From contig CM043807.1 in NCBI GenBank assembly GCA_023974075.1, positions 1,124,623 through 1,188,622 on the forward strand: a stretch of 64,000 nucleotides of DNA. Reading direction: 5' to 3'. This DNA is from Chaenocephalus aceratus (taxonomy: Eukaryota; Chordata; Actinopteri; Perciformes; Channichthyidae). The translations under genes and the position numbers were made by a program. The notes beneath the pieces were generated by a model that ran no database searches, was not told the DNA's origin, and saw only the letters and a program-made list of their open reading frames with translations. This document shows positions 11,035-20,811 of this stretch, piece after piece. Numbering within the stretch: position 1 is the first letter of the stretch; each line of letters opens with the position of its first letter.

Positions 11035-11376
11035 GACCGCTCTGCTACCCACAATTCAGTTCGGCGAAAAAGCGCGGCTACGTGACGTCACCCCATTGAA
11101 AGTGAATGGGCAGATTAGAGCTTTCGACGCTGTCGACGCTGTAGTGTAGACGGGCCGTTAGATGCTAATATGACTACAAAATTAAACGAGAATTTTGAAC
11201 CTGGCTTTATCCAAAGTTCAAATTTCGGTTCCTGAAATGTGTTAAAATATGTGCAAATGTAATGAGATAATGGATCATTTGCATATCCAGAAAACTTGTA
11301 ATATAAGAAACAATTGCCTTATTGTAGGTAATTAACTGGAGAAATTACCCTATTCACCTGGGGTGTCTCGCCTTAA

Positions 11377-12095
11377 CTAGGCTTAATAAACCATTATAGA
11401 CCTACATCACTTAGCAACAGCTGCACATGCCCACATGCTAACTATGGGTCTTACAAACCTACATAACATTACAAATAGTCAGAAAATATTATTTACAATA
11501 TTAATAAAACTATTAATTCAATTTTAACTGATTGACAAGGCAAAACACTGCACAGCGGCAGCAGCATTAAAGGAAAAATATCGTCTTACCTTGTCTTACC
11601 TTGTCTTACCTTACCTTCACAAAACTCCAAATGTAGCCTGGGGTGGCACTAATGAAGACCCTCATTAGAGCAGATACATCCACATTGTCCAAAATGTTAT
11701 TATGGACATGCATTAAAGTCAGATGTGTCAGTCTCTTCTGTGTCATATTACTCTAGTTGTAGAGGTGGTGGGCTGAGGAGTAGCTGGTGGTCCACTCTTT
11801 TTATTGGGTTGTTTGTTGGAGAAAAAAAAAATCCAAAATCCTTTTTCGCCCCATTCTAGAAAGTTGTCACTCTGCAGTGTGTGTGTCGCGTCAATTACGT
11901 CACTCTCCCACGACCTACGACCTAGATGACTCAGATTTTATTTATTTGGAAAATAAATTCAAGCCACCTGATATATACAAATATATACTATGACTATTAT
12001 ATGTTACTGTATACAGCTAATATTATTTTAAGTAAAATCATAACTATTTTATGTAGTTTAATCATTTTTATTTAGGTGGTCACTCAGTTTTTCAA
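11377..12095. other. No gene recognised; short CTTACCTTGT repeat
   Basis: Around 11584-11617 the word CTTACCTTGT repeats about three times. The remainder is AT-rich and shows no domain-like frame. Confidence 0.5.
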
Positions 12096-12115
12096 ATGTA
12101 CACCACTCGCCAACA

Positions 12116-12135
12116 GGGGGTGCTGCAGCACCCCC
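12116..12135. repeat. Perfect 20-bp palindrome
   Basis: GGGGGTGCTGCAGCACCCCC is its own reverse complement. It sits directly upstream of the Gypsy pol fragment. It could be the footprint of a hAT-like terminus (CAGGGGGTGCTG), but no partner end was found. Confidence 0.8.
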
Positions 12136-12179
12136 AGCACCCCTACTTCCCGCGGCTATTACTTCCGCTATCCAAGTCA

Positions 12180-12934
12180 TTTCCTATTCCAGAAGAGACT
12201 GGCCCAGATTTTTCAGCTCATCCACCAGAGGTTAGAGAAATCCTGAAGGCTTGGCCAAAGGTGTGTTCAGGCAGTTTAGGAAAAACTAAGGTAGAAGAGC
12301 ACAAGATATTTACTACAGACGAGGTTCCAGTGCGCTGCAAAGCATACAGGGTATCACCCCACAAGCGTCCGATCATAATAGACCAGGTAGAGCAGATGCT
12401 TAGGGATGGCATTATTGAACCGTCACAGTCAGCCTGGTCTTGGTGCCAAAACCTGACATGTCCCCAATATTTTGTGTTGACTTTCGACCTCTAAATGCTA
12501 AGACTCGGCAAGATACATATCCTATGCCACTTATTCATGAGTTGTTGGAGTCATTGCATGGAGCCTCATTCTTCAGTACCCTTGACCTAAAATCAGGCTA
12601 CTGGCAAGTGGCTATGTCAGAGGAAAGCAAGGCCAAGACAGCAGTAATCACACCGATAGGCCTCTACCAGTTCAAGTGCATGCCATTTGGGCTGAAGAAC
12701 GCCGGTGCATCTTTCCAGCGATTGATGGAAAAGGTCCTGGGGGAGCTGAGGGGAAAAATCTGCTTTGTGTATATTGATGATGTCATCATCTTTTCACCTT
12801 CACAAGAACAGCACCTCAATGATTTAAACGCTGTGATGAAGAGACTTCATGAGGCCAATTTAACACTCAATCTGAAGAAATGCCATTTCTTCCAGCAAAA
12901 GTTAAAGTTCCTTGGCCATATAGTGTCTGAGAAC
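12180..12934 (+). pseudogene. Ty3/Gypsy reverse transcriptase fragment
   Basis: Two overlapping + frames give a continuous Ty3/Gypsy RT: an N-terminal part with [14 protein letters not shown] and a [11 protein letters not shown] element, then after a frameshift near 12435 the fingers/palm with [20 protein letters not shown] (catalytic Asp), [11 protein letters not shown] and YIDDVIIF (catalytic DD). The fragment stops at LGHIVSEN, where it fuses to the MITE at 12935. Protease, RNase H, integrase and LTRs are absent here. The RT would copy retrotransposon RNA in cytoplasmic particles; as it stands the copy is dead. Confidence 0.9.
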
Positions 12935-13485
12935 GACGTCACTTTGCCTCGCTTTTCGCCGAACTGCATTGTGGGGGAGCGAAGCGAAGATTTCCAGGCT
13001 TTCCAGGATTCAAAAGTTGAGCAATGTTCAACTTTTGAAGCTGAGCTGGAAGCGTCAGCCAATCAAACACGTTTATTCAAATCTGACAGTAGAAGCGCTA
13101 GCCAATCAAACCGCGTGTAAGCAGGGAGAACCAGACCGCAGTTCATTTCCTCATATTCCAAACGAGAAATTACGGTAGCAAATCACCCGGTTCTTTACGA
13201 CCAGAACTATTAACGGGATACAAACCGGAGGAACCAGGCATGGAGGGAGGTGGCAGAGACAGTGGGTGAAACTGGTAGGTTTTCGCCTGTTTGGGGAGTT
13301 TATATATATATATATATATATATATTGCTCGCATAAAATCCCCGGGGTTTTTTGCTTTGTATGTCGGGGGCGGGAGATTCATGTGATTGGTTGTTGGTCG
13401 CATTGCTCGCAAAAAATCCCCAAGCTGTCAGACACGCCCAGCTCCAAGATTTTCAAGATTTTTTAAACGCTGCTGTGTGGACGTA
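12935..13485 (+). mobile_element. Harbinger-type MITE, copy 2, 5'-truncated
   Basis: From GACGTCACTTTGCCTC to GCTGTGTGGACGTA this is nearly identical to copy 3 (13961-14560) but lacks its first ~75 bp. The junction with Gypsy pol is abrupt and without a visible terminal repeat on that side. A (TA)n tract sits at about 13301-13324. The 60-residue C-terminal tail of the Gypsy open frame is simply this MITE read through. Confidence 0.85.
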
Positions 13486-13716
13486 CCATTAAAGTTGTTA
13501 AGAGTGGTGGGGGCGGGGAGGGAGCGGATCGACAGCTTGAGCAGCTGTCAACTCAACATTGTAAATAACCAACCAAAAACGATCGCCGGTTCATCTTGTT
13601 TTTGGCGTGAGAATAGTTTGAGCAGCGTGAGAGCGTGAGATTGAGAGTGAAAGCGTGTGTCACACGCCAGATGCGTGAGAGTTGGCAACCCTGCCTTAGA
13701 AGTGTAGTGATACAAA
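13486..13716. mobile_element. Solitary hAT-like terminus
   Basis: The interval ends with repeated GTGAGAG words and GCGTGAGAGTTGGCAACCCTG (13673-13693), matching 5993-6067. Only one end is seen. The last bases, 13709-13716, are the left GATACAAA target duplication of the next element. Confidence 0.5.
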
Positions 13717-13960
13717 TAGTGGTGCACGATAATTATCGGTCCGATATTAGGAATTATGACGTCATCCCGATAAACCCGATAAAAGTATTAATAGCCCCGA
13801 TAATATACAATATATTTTTTGGCTAAGAAAAAAATACTGCGGTGTGGGTGGATTGGGATGAGGGGCGCTTGTTTTTCACTCGGCTCCTCCCGTTTTGCCA
13901 GTACTGTGGTATTAGTAGTTTAGGAAGAGGGGAGTTTTTCACAAATCCAGCGCTCCCCAG

Positions 13961-14560
13961 TACGTCCACACAGCAGCTTCAGTAGAAACTTCCACCGCTT
14001 CCAACGCTTCTCTGCCCATTGACTTTGAATGGGGATGACGTCACTTTGCCTCGCTTTTCGCCGAACTGCATTGTGGGGGAGCGAAGCGAAGATTTCCAGG
14101 ATGTCCAGGATTCCAAAGTTGAGCAATGTTCAACTTTTGAAGCTGAGCTGGAAGCGCCAGCCAATCAAACACGTTTATGCAAATCTGACAGTAGAAGCGC
14201 TAGCCAATCAAACCGCGTGTAAGCTGGGAGAACCAGACCGCAGTTCATTTCCTCATATTCCAAACGAGAAGTTACGGTAGCAAATCACCCGGTTCTTTAC
14301 GACCAGAACTATTAACGGGATACAAACCGGAGGAACCAGGCATGGAGGGAGGTGGCAGAGACAGTGGGTGTTTATATATATATATATATATTGCTCGCAT
14401 AAAATCCCCGGGTGTTTTGGGGTTTTTTGCTTTATATGTTGGGGGCGGGAGATTCATGTGATTGGTTGTTGGTCGCATTGCTCGCAAAAAATCCCCAAGC
14501 TGTCAGACACGCCCAGCTCCAAGATTTTCAAGATTTTTGAAAAGCTGCTGTGTGGACGTA
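13961..14560 (+). mobile_element. Harbinger-type MITE, copy 3, complete
   Basis: TACGTCCACACAGCAGCTT begins the element and AAGCTGCTGTGTGGACGTA ends it, a 19-bp perfect inverted repeat. Interior matches copy 2 at very high identity, including the GGTAGCAAATCACCCGG stretch where the MADF remnant lies. A (TA)n tract sits at about 14373-14390. I could not identify a convincing target duplication at this copy. Confidence 0.88.
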
Positions 14561-14598
14561 CCGAACTCATGCCTGGCTGTGACATAAATGGTGTGCGG

Positions 14599-15654
14599 TA
14601 GTGATGTGTCTGTCGCGAACGAGCCGGCTCAAAGACATTTTGTTTTTGCGGAGGGATCTAGATCGGCATGAAGGCATGTGCACATTATGTGCACATTATC
14701 CCGCTTATTACACGTGGCCACGTGGCCACATGCTCAACAATTCTCAATTGAAATGCTTTTATGGATTTAGAAAATTATTTTATTGATTTAAAAAATAGTT
14801 TTATGTATTGATTTAAATTGACATGCATCCGCTAAGAAAAGTAGTCCGTTGTTACTGTTTGAACTAATGTAACAACGGCAGGAACTGCTTCGATAGTGTT
14901 ACAGATTTGAAAACATCGTTGCTTGCTTTAAAAGTAACACCATTCATTATGTCAAACCTTGGAAAGTATCTAGATATCCCTGCCCTAATGCCAAAGTAAC
15001 TGCCAACTGAATATGTGTCGCCGTTTGATGTCTATGTCTGGACCGCTGCGTAAAAAGGAGGGTTTCTTCTATAAGAATAAAACACAGAGGACGGAGATCT
15101 CTTTTTGTCCCCCTCTTCTCCCCGCTGCAGCCTAGCAGCAGCTGATCTCGAAGCACGCTCCCCTCTCCTGCAGGGGGGCGTGGTCAGCTGCAGCTCACAG
15201 AATCAGCCCCCTGCAAGAACAGTGCTGGAAAGAGCAAATAGAGTGAAATGAGGCATGGCTAAAATGCAGGATCTTTTTGGTATTTTGAAAAAAAAACTAT
15301 ATTTATATACTTTATATAGGTCGATACAGTAGCCCCCTTTTTTAAATAGTTTGTATAGGTGTTGCTATCTGTTTTCTGTAGCGTGGTTCTTCAAGCAAGT
15401 CAATGCATTCATTGGGTGGTATCAGAGAGTTACACGGGTCTGTAAATGCAATGAAAACAATTGGCCACAGCAAATCATTTATATTAAACATGTAATTTTT
15501 ACTTTTGAATACTTCAGTACAAAGGATGTATTGAATAATTTAAGTGATATATGTGTGTGTACACATATAAATCATTAGTCAAAACAGGGCTACATTTGAT
15601 TTAATTAAAAGGTATAATATGTGGTAAACTGAAGAGCCGGAATTCCCATCACTA
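14599..15654. mobile_element. 1.06-kb non-autonomous hAT, TAGTGATG ends
   Basis: Left TAGTGATGTGTCTGTCGCG and GAGCCGGCTC, right GAGCCGGAATTCCCATCACTA: inverted ends of a hAT family. GTGTGCGG lies outside both (14591-14598 and 15655-15662), an exact 8-bp duplication. The interior is AT-rich and non-coding. It is nested in the BED-finger hAT element and separated from MITE copy 3 by only 38 bp. Confidence 0.93.
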
Positions 15655-15688
15655 GTGTGCGGCCGTGAAGCCAGGACAGTAAACAAAC

Positions 15689-16069
15689 ATGTCGTCGGTA
15701 GTATGGGACTATTTCAAAGTTTCAGAGTTAGATAGTTTGCTTGCTATTTGTATTAACAGATGCAATGCAGAAGTTCCACGACGAGGGAAAAAGGCAACGA
15801 GCTACAATACTTCCAACCTGATCAGTCACCTGAAACATCGCCATCGCTACGATGGTGTGTTAACAGCGTACGAAGACGCCTGCGCTGCTAAACTAGCGGC
15901 GAATCCAAAGCCAGCTGCAAAGGCACCGGGGCTTTTACCTATCGACGAGGCTTTTGAAAAAGGCAAGAACTTTCTTTGGGAAAATAAATATGGTCACTTT
16001 GAAGTCAAAGCTGTTCTTGGCTTTGTTTTGTTCATAGTAGTGATGCTCATGTCATTTGCTCACTACTAG
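15689..16069 (+). pseudogene. BED zinc finger N-terminus of a hAT transposase (ZBED1-like)
   Basis: The frame starts MSSVVWDYFKVSE and has the BED-finger layout: aromatic pair W6 and F9, a CINRC pair (C22, C26), SNLISHLKHRH (zinc His pair), then linker sequence ending near FLWENK. BED fingers bind the transposon ends in hAT transposases and domesticated ZBED proteins in the nucleus. After about residue 105 the protein turns into unrelated hydrophobic residues and stops, so the RNase-H-like catalytic core and the dimerisation domain are missing. Spacing of the first zinc pair (three residues) differs from the usual C-x2-C, so binding may be impaired. Confidence 0.8.
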
Positions 16070-16212
16070 TCTTTTTTTTACCACCAGGTTTACAAAAACT
16101 ACAGGTACATTTAATATATATATATATATTATTATCGGGTATCGGTCTTGAGAAGCAGGAAGTTATCGGTATCGGTTTCAAAAAACCAATATCGTGCATC
16201 CCTAGATACAAA

Positions 16213-17208
16213 CATGATTTGTATTCAAAAAGTAAGAAAGGAAAAATAAAAATTAGAATTGGTGTTGATCCAAAACAGGTTAATTGAGGAATACCTGGAA
16301 TCCTGAATGGTTAAAGTAATTTATTGCAAATATATTTACAATTCAAACTAACTCAGGTCACTTTTGACACATGTTGGTTGTATGTTGTGTAACAAAGGGT
16401 TAACATGACGGCTGTGATGTTCACTCTTTTGACAGAGCACCAGTGGACAGCGAGGACTATGGAAGAGAAGATGTGATGGCTTTGTGTGGAAAGCTGCTGA
16501 CGCCAGCCTGTGTCCCTCATCAGTCTCTCCAGGCAGCACCCAGCTATTCTTCCATCTTGCAGATGAAAAGACTTTGATATGTGAGTAATAACTAACTTGT
16601 GTCTAACATAATATTGAATGTGGTTTAGTAAAGTATTTAAAAATACCCCACATTGTACAGGAAAATCAGACCTTGTTCAAAAAAGATCATCAGACAATTG
16701 TTTTGTCTTTGAGGTACAGCCGCAGCAGAGAGTCTGAGTTTGAAGAAAACACTAACATTTTATTTAGTGTTGTTTAATCAATCAATATTTACTGGTCTTG
16801 AATTTCCTCACTGGATTACAAAATGCTCGAATCTTATTGTACAGGGACATTATGCAGATTCAATCACCTGACGATGAAAATATAGATTCATCGATATGTA
16901 CCATTTTAGTGGTATTGACCGAAGCTCCGCAGCTGTAGCTAGGCACTGCTAATGAAAACTCAAGTGCTCAATTTGTTGGTTTTTCTTTTTTATTAAGAAT
17001 TGACCAAGCATATCTTCCTCTTCGAAATCCCAGTTGTACTTCGCTAACACGCAGTGCCTGGGAGGGTGCGTTTGATTGTTCCCACAATAGTGCGTGCGTG
17101 CGCTTGTGCTTCAAAGGTCCATCATACAAGATTTAGGGGATCTATTGGCAGCTGCTGATAATAACATCCATCATTATGGTTTACTAATAGTTATCACTTC
17201 ACTTCCTC
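16213..17208. other. Mostly unassigned; one splice-flanked open segment
   Basis: No named element. At 16436-16580 an open 145-nt segment is preceded by a pyrimidine-rich tract and AG and followed by GTGAGT; it is described separately. Around 17085-17105 are repeated GCGTGC words. Confidence 0.4.
16436..16580 (+). other. Candidate internal exon
   Basis: TCACTCTTTTGACAG precedes and GTGAGTAA follows. The segment is open in the frame beginning STSGQRGLWKRRCDG and ends with one base over a codon. The next candidate exon (18519-18625) begins with two bases before its only open frame, so the phases agree. I do not recognise the peptide. It may belong to the YqaJ gene of the ISL2EU element, to a host gene, or be chance. 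Confidence 0.25.
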
Positions 17209-17280
17209 CTTCAGCACCTGGACACAGCAGGAACCTACGCCAGGATCCTGTTTGTGGACTTCAACTCTGCCTTCAACACA
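17209..17280 (+). pseudogene. LINE reverse transcriptase motif-A fragment
   Basis: The + frame reads HLDTAGTYARILFVDFNSAF, the motif-A region of a non-LTR reverse transcriptase with its catalytic Asp in FVDF. The frame then runs straight into a 22-bp minisatellite. The element's 3' end probably lies at 18209-18508, separated by a hAT insertion. Confidence 0.65.
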
Positions 17281-17592
17281 ATCCATCAGGACCAGAACCT
17301 CTCTCCATCAGGACCAAAACCTCTCTCCATCAGGACCAACACCTCTCTCCATCAGGACCAGAACCTCTCCATCAGGACCAAAACCTCTCTCCATCAGGAC
17401 CAAAACCTCTCTCCATCAGGACCAGAACCTCTCTCCATCAGGACCAGAACCTCTCTCCATCAGGACCAGAACCTCTCTCCATCAGGACCAAAACCTCTCT
17501 CCATCAGGACCAAACCTCTCTCCATCAGGACCAGAACCTCTCTCCATCAGGACTAGAACCTCTCTCCATCAGGACCAAAACCTCTCGCCACC
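17281..17592. repeat. 22-bp minisatellite, about 14 copies
   Basis: The unit CTCTCTCCATCAGGACCAAAAC (with CAGAAC variants) repeats head to tail with a few deletions. Because 22 is not a multiple of three, all three + frames stay open and give overlapping Ser/Pro/Gln-rich strings, which are not genes. Confidence 0.95.
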
Positions 17593-17621
17593 TCAACAAG
17601 GCACGTCCCCCCCACTGACAC

Positions 17622-18200
17622 TAGGGCGATTTTTCTGACAAATATTGCAATTGCGATTCGAATTGCGATATTTGTCTTTAAGCGACCCAACGGAAGTTTA
17701 TTGTAAAATGCGGCCATAACTCCGGCTAGGAAGGTCGTATCAACGTGCTCCTGTCTCGAGCACCCCCGCAGCCCGAGCTACGAGTGAAAAAACTAAACTT
17801 ACATGAAACTTCCGTTGGGTTGCTTTAAAGTCAAGCTTCAGTTTAAGATTCACCCTGTAATAGAAACATGTGATGGAGCATTACTAACCTGACTCGGAAA
17901 CCATCTCGGAAAGCTCCATTGGAAGCCATTTGGAAAGGGCAGGCACTTTCAAAAGCACTTGGCAGGTGATTGGATCAATCTGTCTATCACCTTCTATCAT
18001 GGGCTACTTCTGATTGATTAACAATGGCTGGTACATGTGGAGCACAGCACTTCTGATTGGTGTGGATGACTGACACACAATAAAAAAATAAAAAATGTTT
18101 TAAAAAAAATTGTAAAAAAAAATGGCAGGCTTTGCGATTTGATAATCGCATCATTTCAAATCGCGATTTCGATTTCAAATCGATTAATCGTTCAGCCCTA
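17622..18200. mobile_element. 579-bp non-autonomous hAT, TAGGGC ends
   Basis: Left TAGGGCGATTTTTCTG and right CGATTAATCGTTCAGCCCTA, with subterminal GCGATT/AATCGC words in both orientations. ACTGACAC flanks both ends (17614-17621, 18201-18208), an exact 8-bp duplication. Non-coding. It splits the LINE remnant 17209-18508. Confidence 0.92.
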
Positions 18201-18208
18201 ACTGACAC

Positions 18209-18508
18209 TTTACCTCAGCCACAACGCAGACTCTATGCATTACATAATGGAGATCACAGGATGGTAAATAATGCAATGTTTAAATATTTCTTACTGCACA
18301 TATTTTATATTCTATAATTTATTGCATTATATTTCGATGTAAATTACTGCTTTATTTTATTGCTATCTTACGATATTTTTGTGTGCTTAATATAGTTCGC
18401 TATCTGTGTACTTTTTAAAAAAAAATATTTGTATGTACGACACCTAGTCAAATTCCTCGTACATGTGAACGTACCTGGCAATAAACCCGTTTCTGATTCT
18501 GATCTGTT
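18209..18508 (+). mobile_element. 3' end of a non-LTR LINE
   Basis: AT-rich untranslated sequence ending TGGCAATAAACCCGTTTCTGA then TTCTGAT, a short-repeat 3' tail typical of fish LINEs. With the motif-A fragment upstream it likely forms one internally deleted LINE copy interrupted by the hAT at 17622. Confidence 0.6.
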
Positions 18509-18518
18509 TGTCCTCTAG

Positions 18519-18625
18519 GTTGCACTGCCACGTCTACAGTAGCACAGAATGGACAGAGGAAACATGATTGGGCCTCAAGTTTTTTGCAGCCAATATACAT
18601 TATCCTACAAACTTGGGATATGAGG
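18519..18625 (+). other. Second candidate internal exon
   Basis: TTTGTCCTCTAG precedes and GTGAGTGAA follows this 107-nt segment. Only one frame is open (after two leading bases: CTATSTVAQNGQRKHDW...). It is phase-compatible with 16436-16580. Not recognised as a known domain. Confidence 0.25.
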
Positions 18626-19321
18626 GTGAGTGAACAAGCTATCCATTGGTTGGAACCTACATTGAATATTTAAGGACAATTTCTGTATATTAATTGCATT
18701 GCACTTTATTTCAGTTAAAGTATTTTTACTTTAATTTTATGGTTTTTGTTTGGCAGCCACTGCTGCCAGTCATTTGACCGTTTCTTTGCCCGTAGAAGTC
18801 TCCTTTGTGCCACGCTGATCTTCATATTTTTCTTGCACTTCGGTTTTTGCCGCCGACGGGCGCAGGAGCAACAGCCTTTTTTTGTCAATGAACTATGGCC
18901 TGGATTAGGCAGTAAAGACAATTTCGGTGTATCGCCGAGCGGACTTTTGTTGGGTTTTGTTTGTTTTGTTTGTCTCGAAAATTGTGAATACACTTGAATA
19001 ACGTATAAAACCTGTCTTTGTTTATTTTGTAAATGTGTGCATATAGACTGTAGTAAATACACTATTTTGTGGAAAGAGCAGATTGTCCGTTTATCAGTTC
19101 TGTTTACCTTTATAATATTATTTCATCCAAGAACCCTTGTGCGTTTAATTAACACAACTATTTTAGATAGTTGATCGTTACAACTTCATTATGAATAAAT
19201 ACAATAATTGAGTAACTAGATATTATGAGGGTAAAACAAGATATTAACATTCTAATAACAGTATTTTAGGGACTTTTTAAAGTTTTTCCAAAATGTTCAA
19301 AATAACATGTTCTTTTCCTCA
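18626..19321. other. No gene recognised
   Basis: Overlapping open frames on both strands at 18715-19062 show no domain; the - strand one is Lys/Arg/Gln-rich. The rest is AT-rich. A pyrimidine tract ending in TTTTCCTCAG at 19321 is a plausible splice acceptor for the YqaJ exon. Confidence 0.45.
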
Positions 19322-19855
19322 GATGGGGTTTACAAAACGAGGACACTGCCAAAAAGTCTTACCTGGTGGCTATGCAAGATCACCATGAAGACATCAATGT
19401 TGCAGCATCAGGGCTCATCCTCAACCCAGAGCTGCCATGGATTGGTGCATCCCCAGATGGTGTCGTGACCGGTGTTTGCCATGAGCCTGGCATTTTAGAA
19501 ATGAAGTGTCCTTTCAGCGCTAAAGACCGCAGTCTACTTGAATGCACCAAAGACTCGCGGTTCTGCCTGACCATCCCTGAGGGAGGTGTGATGAGCCTAA
19601 AGCTGAATCACAGCTAGATGTATCAAGTGCAGGCACAAATGCGTGTCGCAGAGGTAATGTTCTGTGATTGTGTTGTGTGGACACCTCAAGAACTTTTTAA
19701 ACATCATGTTTGATGGCGCATGTTTTGATGTTGCACATTCAAAGGTGGTAAACTTCATTAGAACGGGGATACTACCAGAGTTGTTGGGTAAATGGTTTAC
19801 TGTGCCACGCTTCTCCCCCACTGCAACCTCTGACAAAACATCTGAGGGACATTAA
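19322..19855 (+). pseudogene. YqaJ-type exonuclease of an ISL2EU element, broken
   Basis: After an AG acceptor the frame begins WGLQNEDTAKKSYL and shows the YqaJ/lambda-exonuclease core: PWIGASPDGVV (catalytic Asp, 19456-19458), LEMKCPF (E-x-K, about 19498-19506), FCL, then YQVQ (19621-19632) and CVVWTPQEL. Fish ISL2EU transposons carry such a nuclease beside the transposase. An in-frame TAG (19615-19617) lies just before YQVQ, and a frameshift near 19690-19730 separates this from the C-terminal IRTGILPELLGKWFT part, which ends at 19855. The stop falls before the conserved Gln, so the protein cannot be complete. N-terminal SWIM-type parts were not found upstream. Confidence 0.85.
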
Positions 19856-20148
19856 GAAGCTGACACTAAATAAGCTCACTGGTCTTTTTCTTTTGTCTTC
19901 ATGGTCAGGTTTTTGTGTACCCATTAAGCTTACATATTCATACACTGTAGATTGTGCAATACATAACTGTATCTAATACTTGCAGATGCATTGTAGTATA
20001 AGTAGGAGTATTTAAAAAACCTCAAGGAACAAATACTTGGAAAAAGTGATGTTTATTAGTTAAAAACTGGACATTTTAATGTATTAATTGTAAAGATAAT
20101 AGAGAGAAGATCCAACATACATAGAAGACGGAATACACAATAAGCAAT
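19856..20148. other. Spacer between convergent transposon genes
   Basis: AT-rich DNA between the YqaJ 3' end (+) and the transposase 3' end (-). It probably holds both 3' untranslated regions. No other feature is visible. Confidence 0.5.
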
Positions 20149-20188
20149 TTGTTTCATTTAGCTGACGCTTTTATCAAAAGTGACTTAC
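20149..20188 (-). repeat. Short LINE 3'-end fragment
   Basis: TTTAGCTGACGCTTTTATCA followed by AAAGTGACTTACAA matches the terminal sequence of the LINE at 31499 (31525-31562). Only about 40 bp are present at the 3' edge of the transposase gene. Confidence 0.65.
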
Positions 20189-20531
20189 AAATATTCTGTG
20201 GGTCCCACAGATGGGCAGACATTACAAAGAACAGCAAACTGTTACCATCTTGTCAAGGGAAGGAGGTTGTCCTTGAGTGGCTGCTTGGCAAAGAGACAGC
20301 GGGATGGTGCTCTGAAGGATGGTGTATTTGTTCCTGACCAGGCCAATGACTCTTTCCACATGGATCCTGACGGCAGCGAGTCCCCTTGTGGATTCAAGTT
20401 CCAGTGGATGCAGTTGCTGCTTGCCTTTGGTGAATGCTGGTATTTTCAACTGCATTATACAGTCCCACAGTGTCTTTCACATTGAAGCTTCTATCAGCAA
20501 GAACAACATCTCCTGGTGATAATTTCTCAAG

Positions 20532-20811
20532 ATATAATTTACACACGGCATCTATTGCACGTCTGTCCGTCCTGGGAGAGGGATCCCTCCTCTGTTGCTC
20601 TCCCTGAGGTTTCTCCCATGTTCCCTTTAAACTGTGGGGTTTCTCCGGAAGTTTTTCTTTGTACGATGTGAGGGTCTAAGGACAGAGGGTCTAAGGACAG
20701 AGGGTGTCGTATTGTCATACTGATATTCTGTACAAACTGTGAAGTCCACTGAGACAAATGTAACATTTGTGATATTGGGCTATATAAATAAACATTGATT
20801 GATTGATTGAT
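20532..20811 (+). mobile_element. L2-type LINE 3' fragment inserted in the transposase
   Basis: From ACACGGCATCTATTGCACGT to a TGATTGATTGAT tail, this matches the 3' end of the L2 LINE at 25331 in inverted orientation. It includes the GGGAGAGGGATCCCTCCTCT box. The tail of ATTG repeats marks the 3' end of this LINE family. It lies between the first and second catalytic Asp codons of the transposase. Confidence 0.88.

Larger units (their letters stand above)
10538..11157 (-). mobile_element. Harbinger-type MITE, copy 1, with MADF remnant
   Basis: Left end CGGAGCGTCCACACTACAGC and right end GCTGTAGTGTAGACGGGCCG are inverted repeats, flanked by TTA on both sides (10535-10537, 11158-11160). A 3-bp TWA duplication is typical of the PIF/Harbinger superfamily. 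The - strand carries a decayed MADF/Myb-SANT-like segment, as found in the second gene of Harbinger elements. Copies 2 and 3 at 12935-13485 and 13961-14560 are in the opposite orientation and share the interior. Confidence 0.8.
9248..11372. mobile_element. TTAA-flanked DNA element with AGGCGAGACAC ends, carrying two MITEs
   Basis: TTAA (9244-9247) is followed by AGGCGAGACACGGCAGG, and the inverse GTGTCTCGCC ends at 11372 followed by TTAA (11373-11376). TTAA duplications are made by piggyBac and Kolobok transposases; the termini do not look like piggyBac, so Kolobok or an unclassified TTAA family is possible. Within it lie a short basic open frame and two younger MITEs (9901-10256 and 10538-11157). 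Removing them leaves about 1.15 kb. No transposase catalytic region was found. Confidence 0.6.
13717..16204 (+). mobile_element. BED-finger hAT element, TAGKGRTGCACGATA ends
   Basis: The left end TAGTGGTGCACGATA and right end TATCGTGCATCCCTA are inverted repeats, and GATACAAA flanks both (13709-13716, 16205-16212), a perfect 8-bp duplication. Right subterminal sequence repeats ATCGGTATCGGT, mirrored on the left by TTATCGGTCCGATA. The element contains a Harbinger-type MITE (13961-14560) and another hAT (14599-15654); without them it is about 830 bp. Its one gene remnant encodes a BED zinc finger. Confidence 0.92.

Noticed and set aside
12096..12180. Upstream part of the 132-codon frame as Gypsy coding
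   Set aside because: Residues before about 12180 include the translation of a palindrome and do not resemble Gypsy pol.
17094..17638. Three overlapping + frames of Ser/Pro/Gln repeats
   Set aside because: They are the 22-bp minisatellite read in three phases. Only the RT motif A at 17209-17280 is meaningful.
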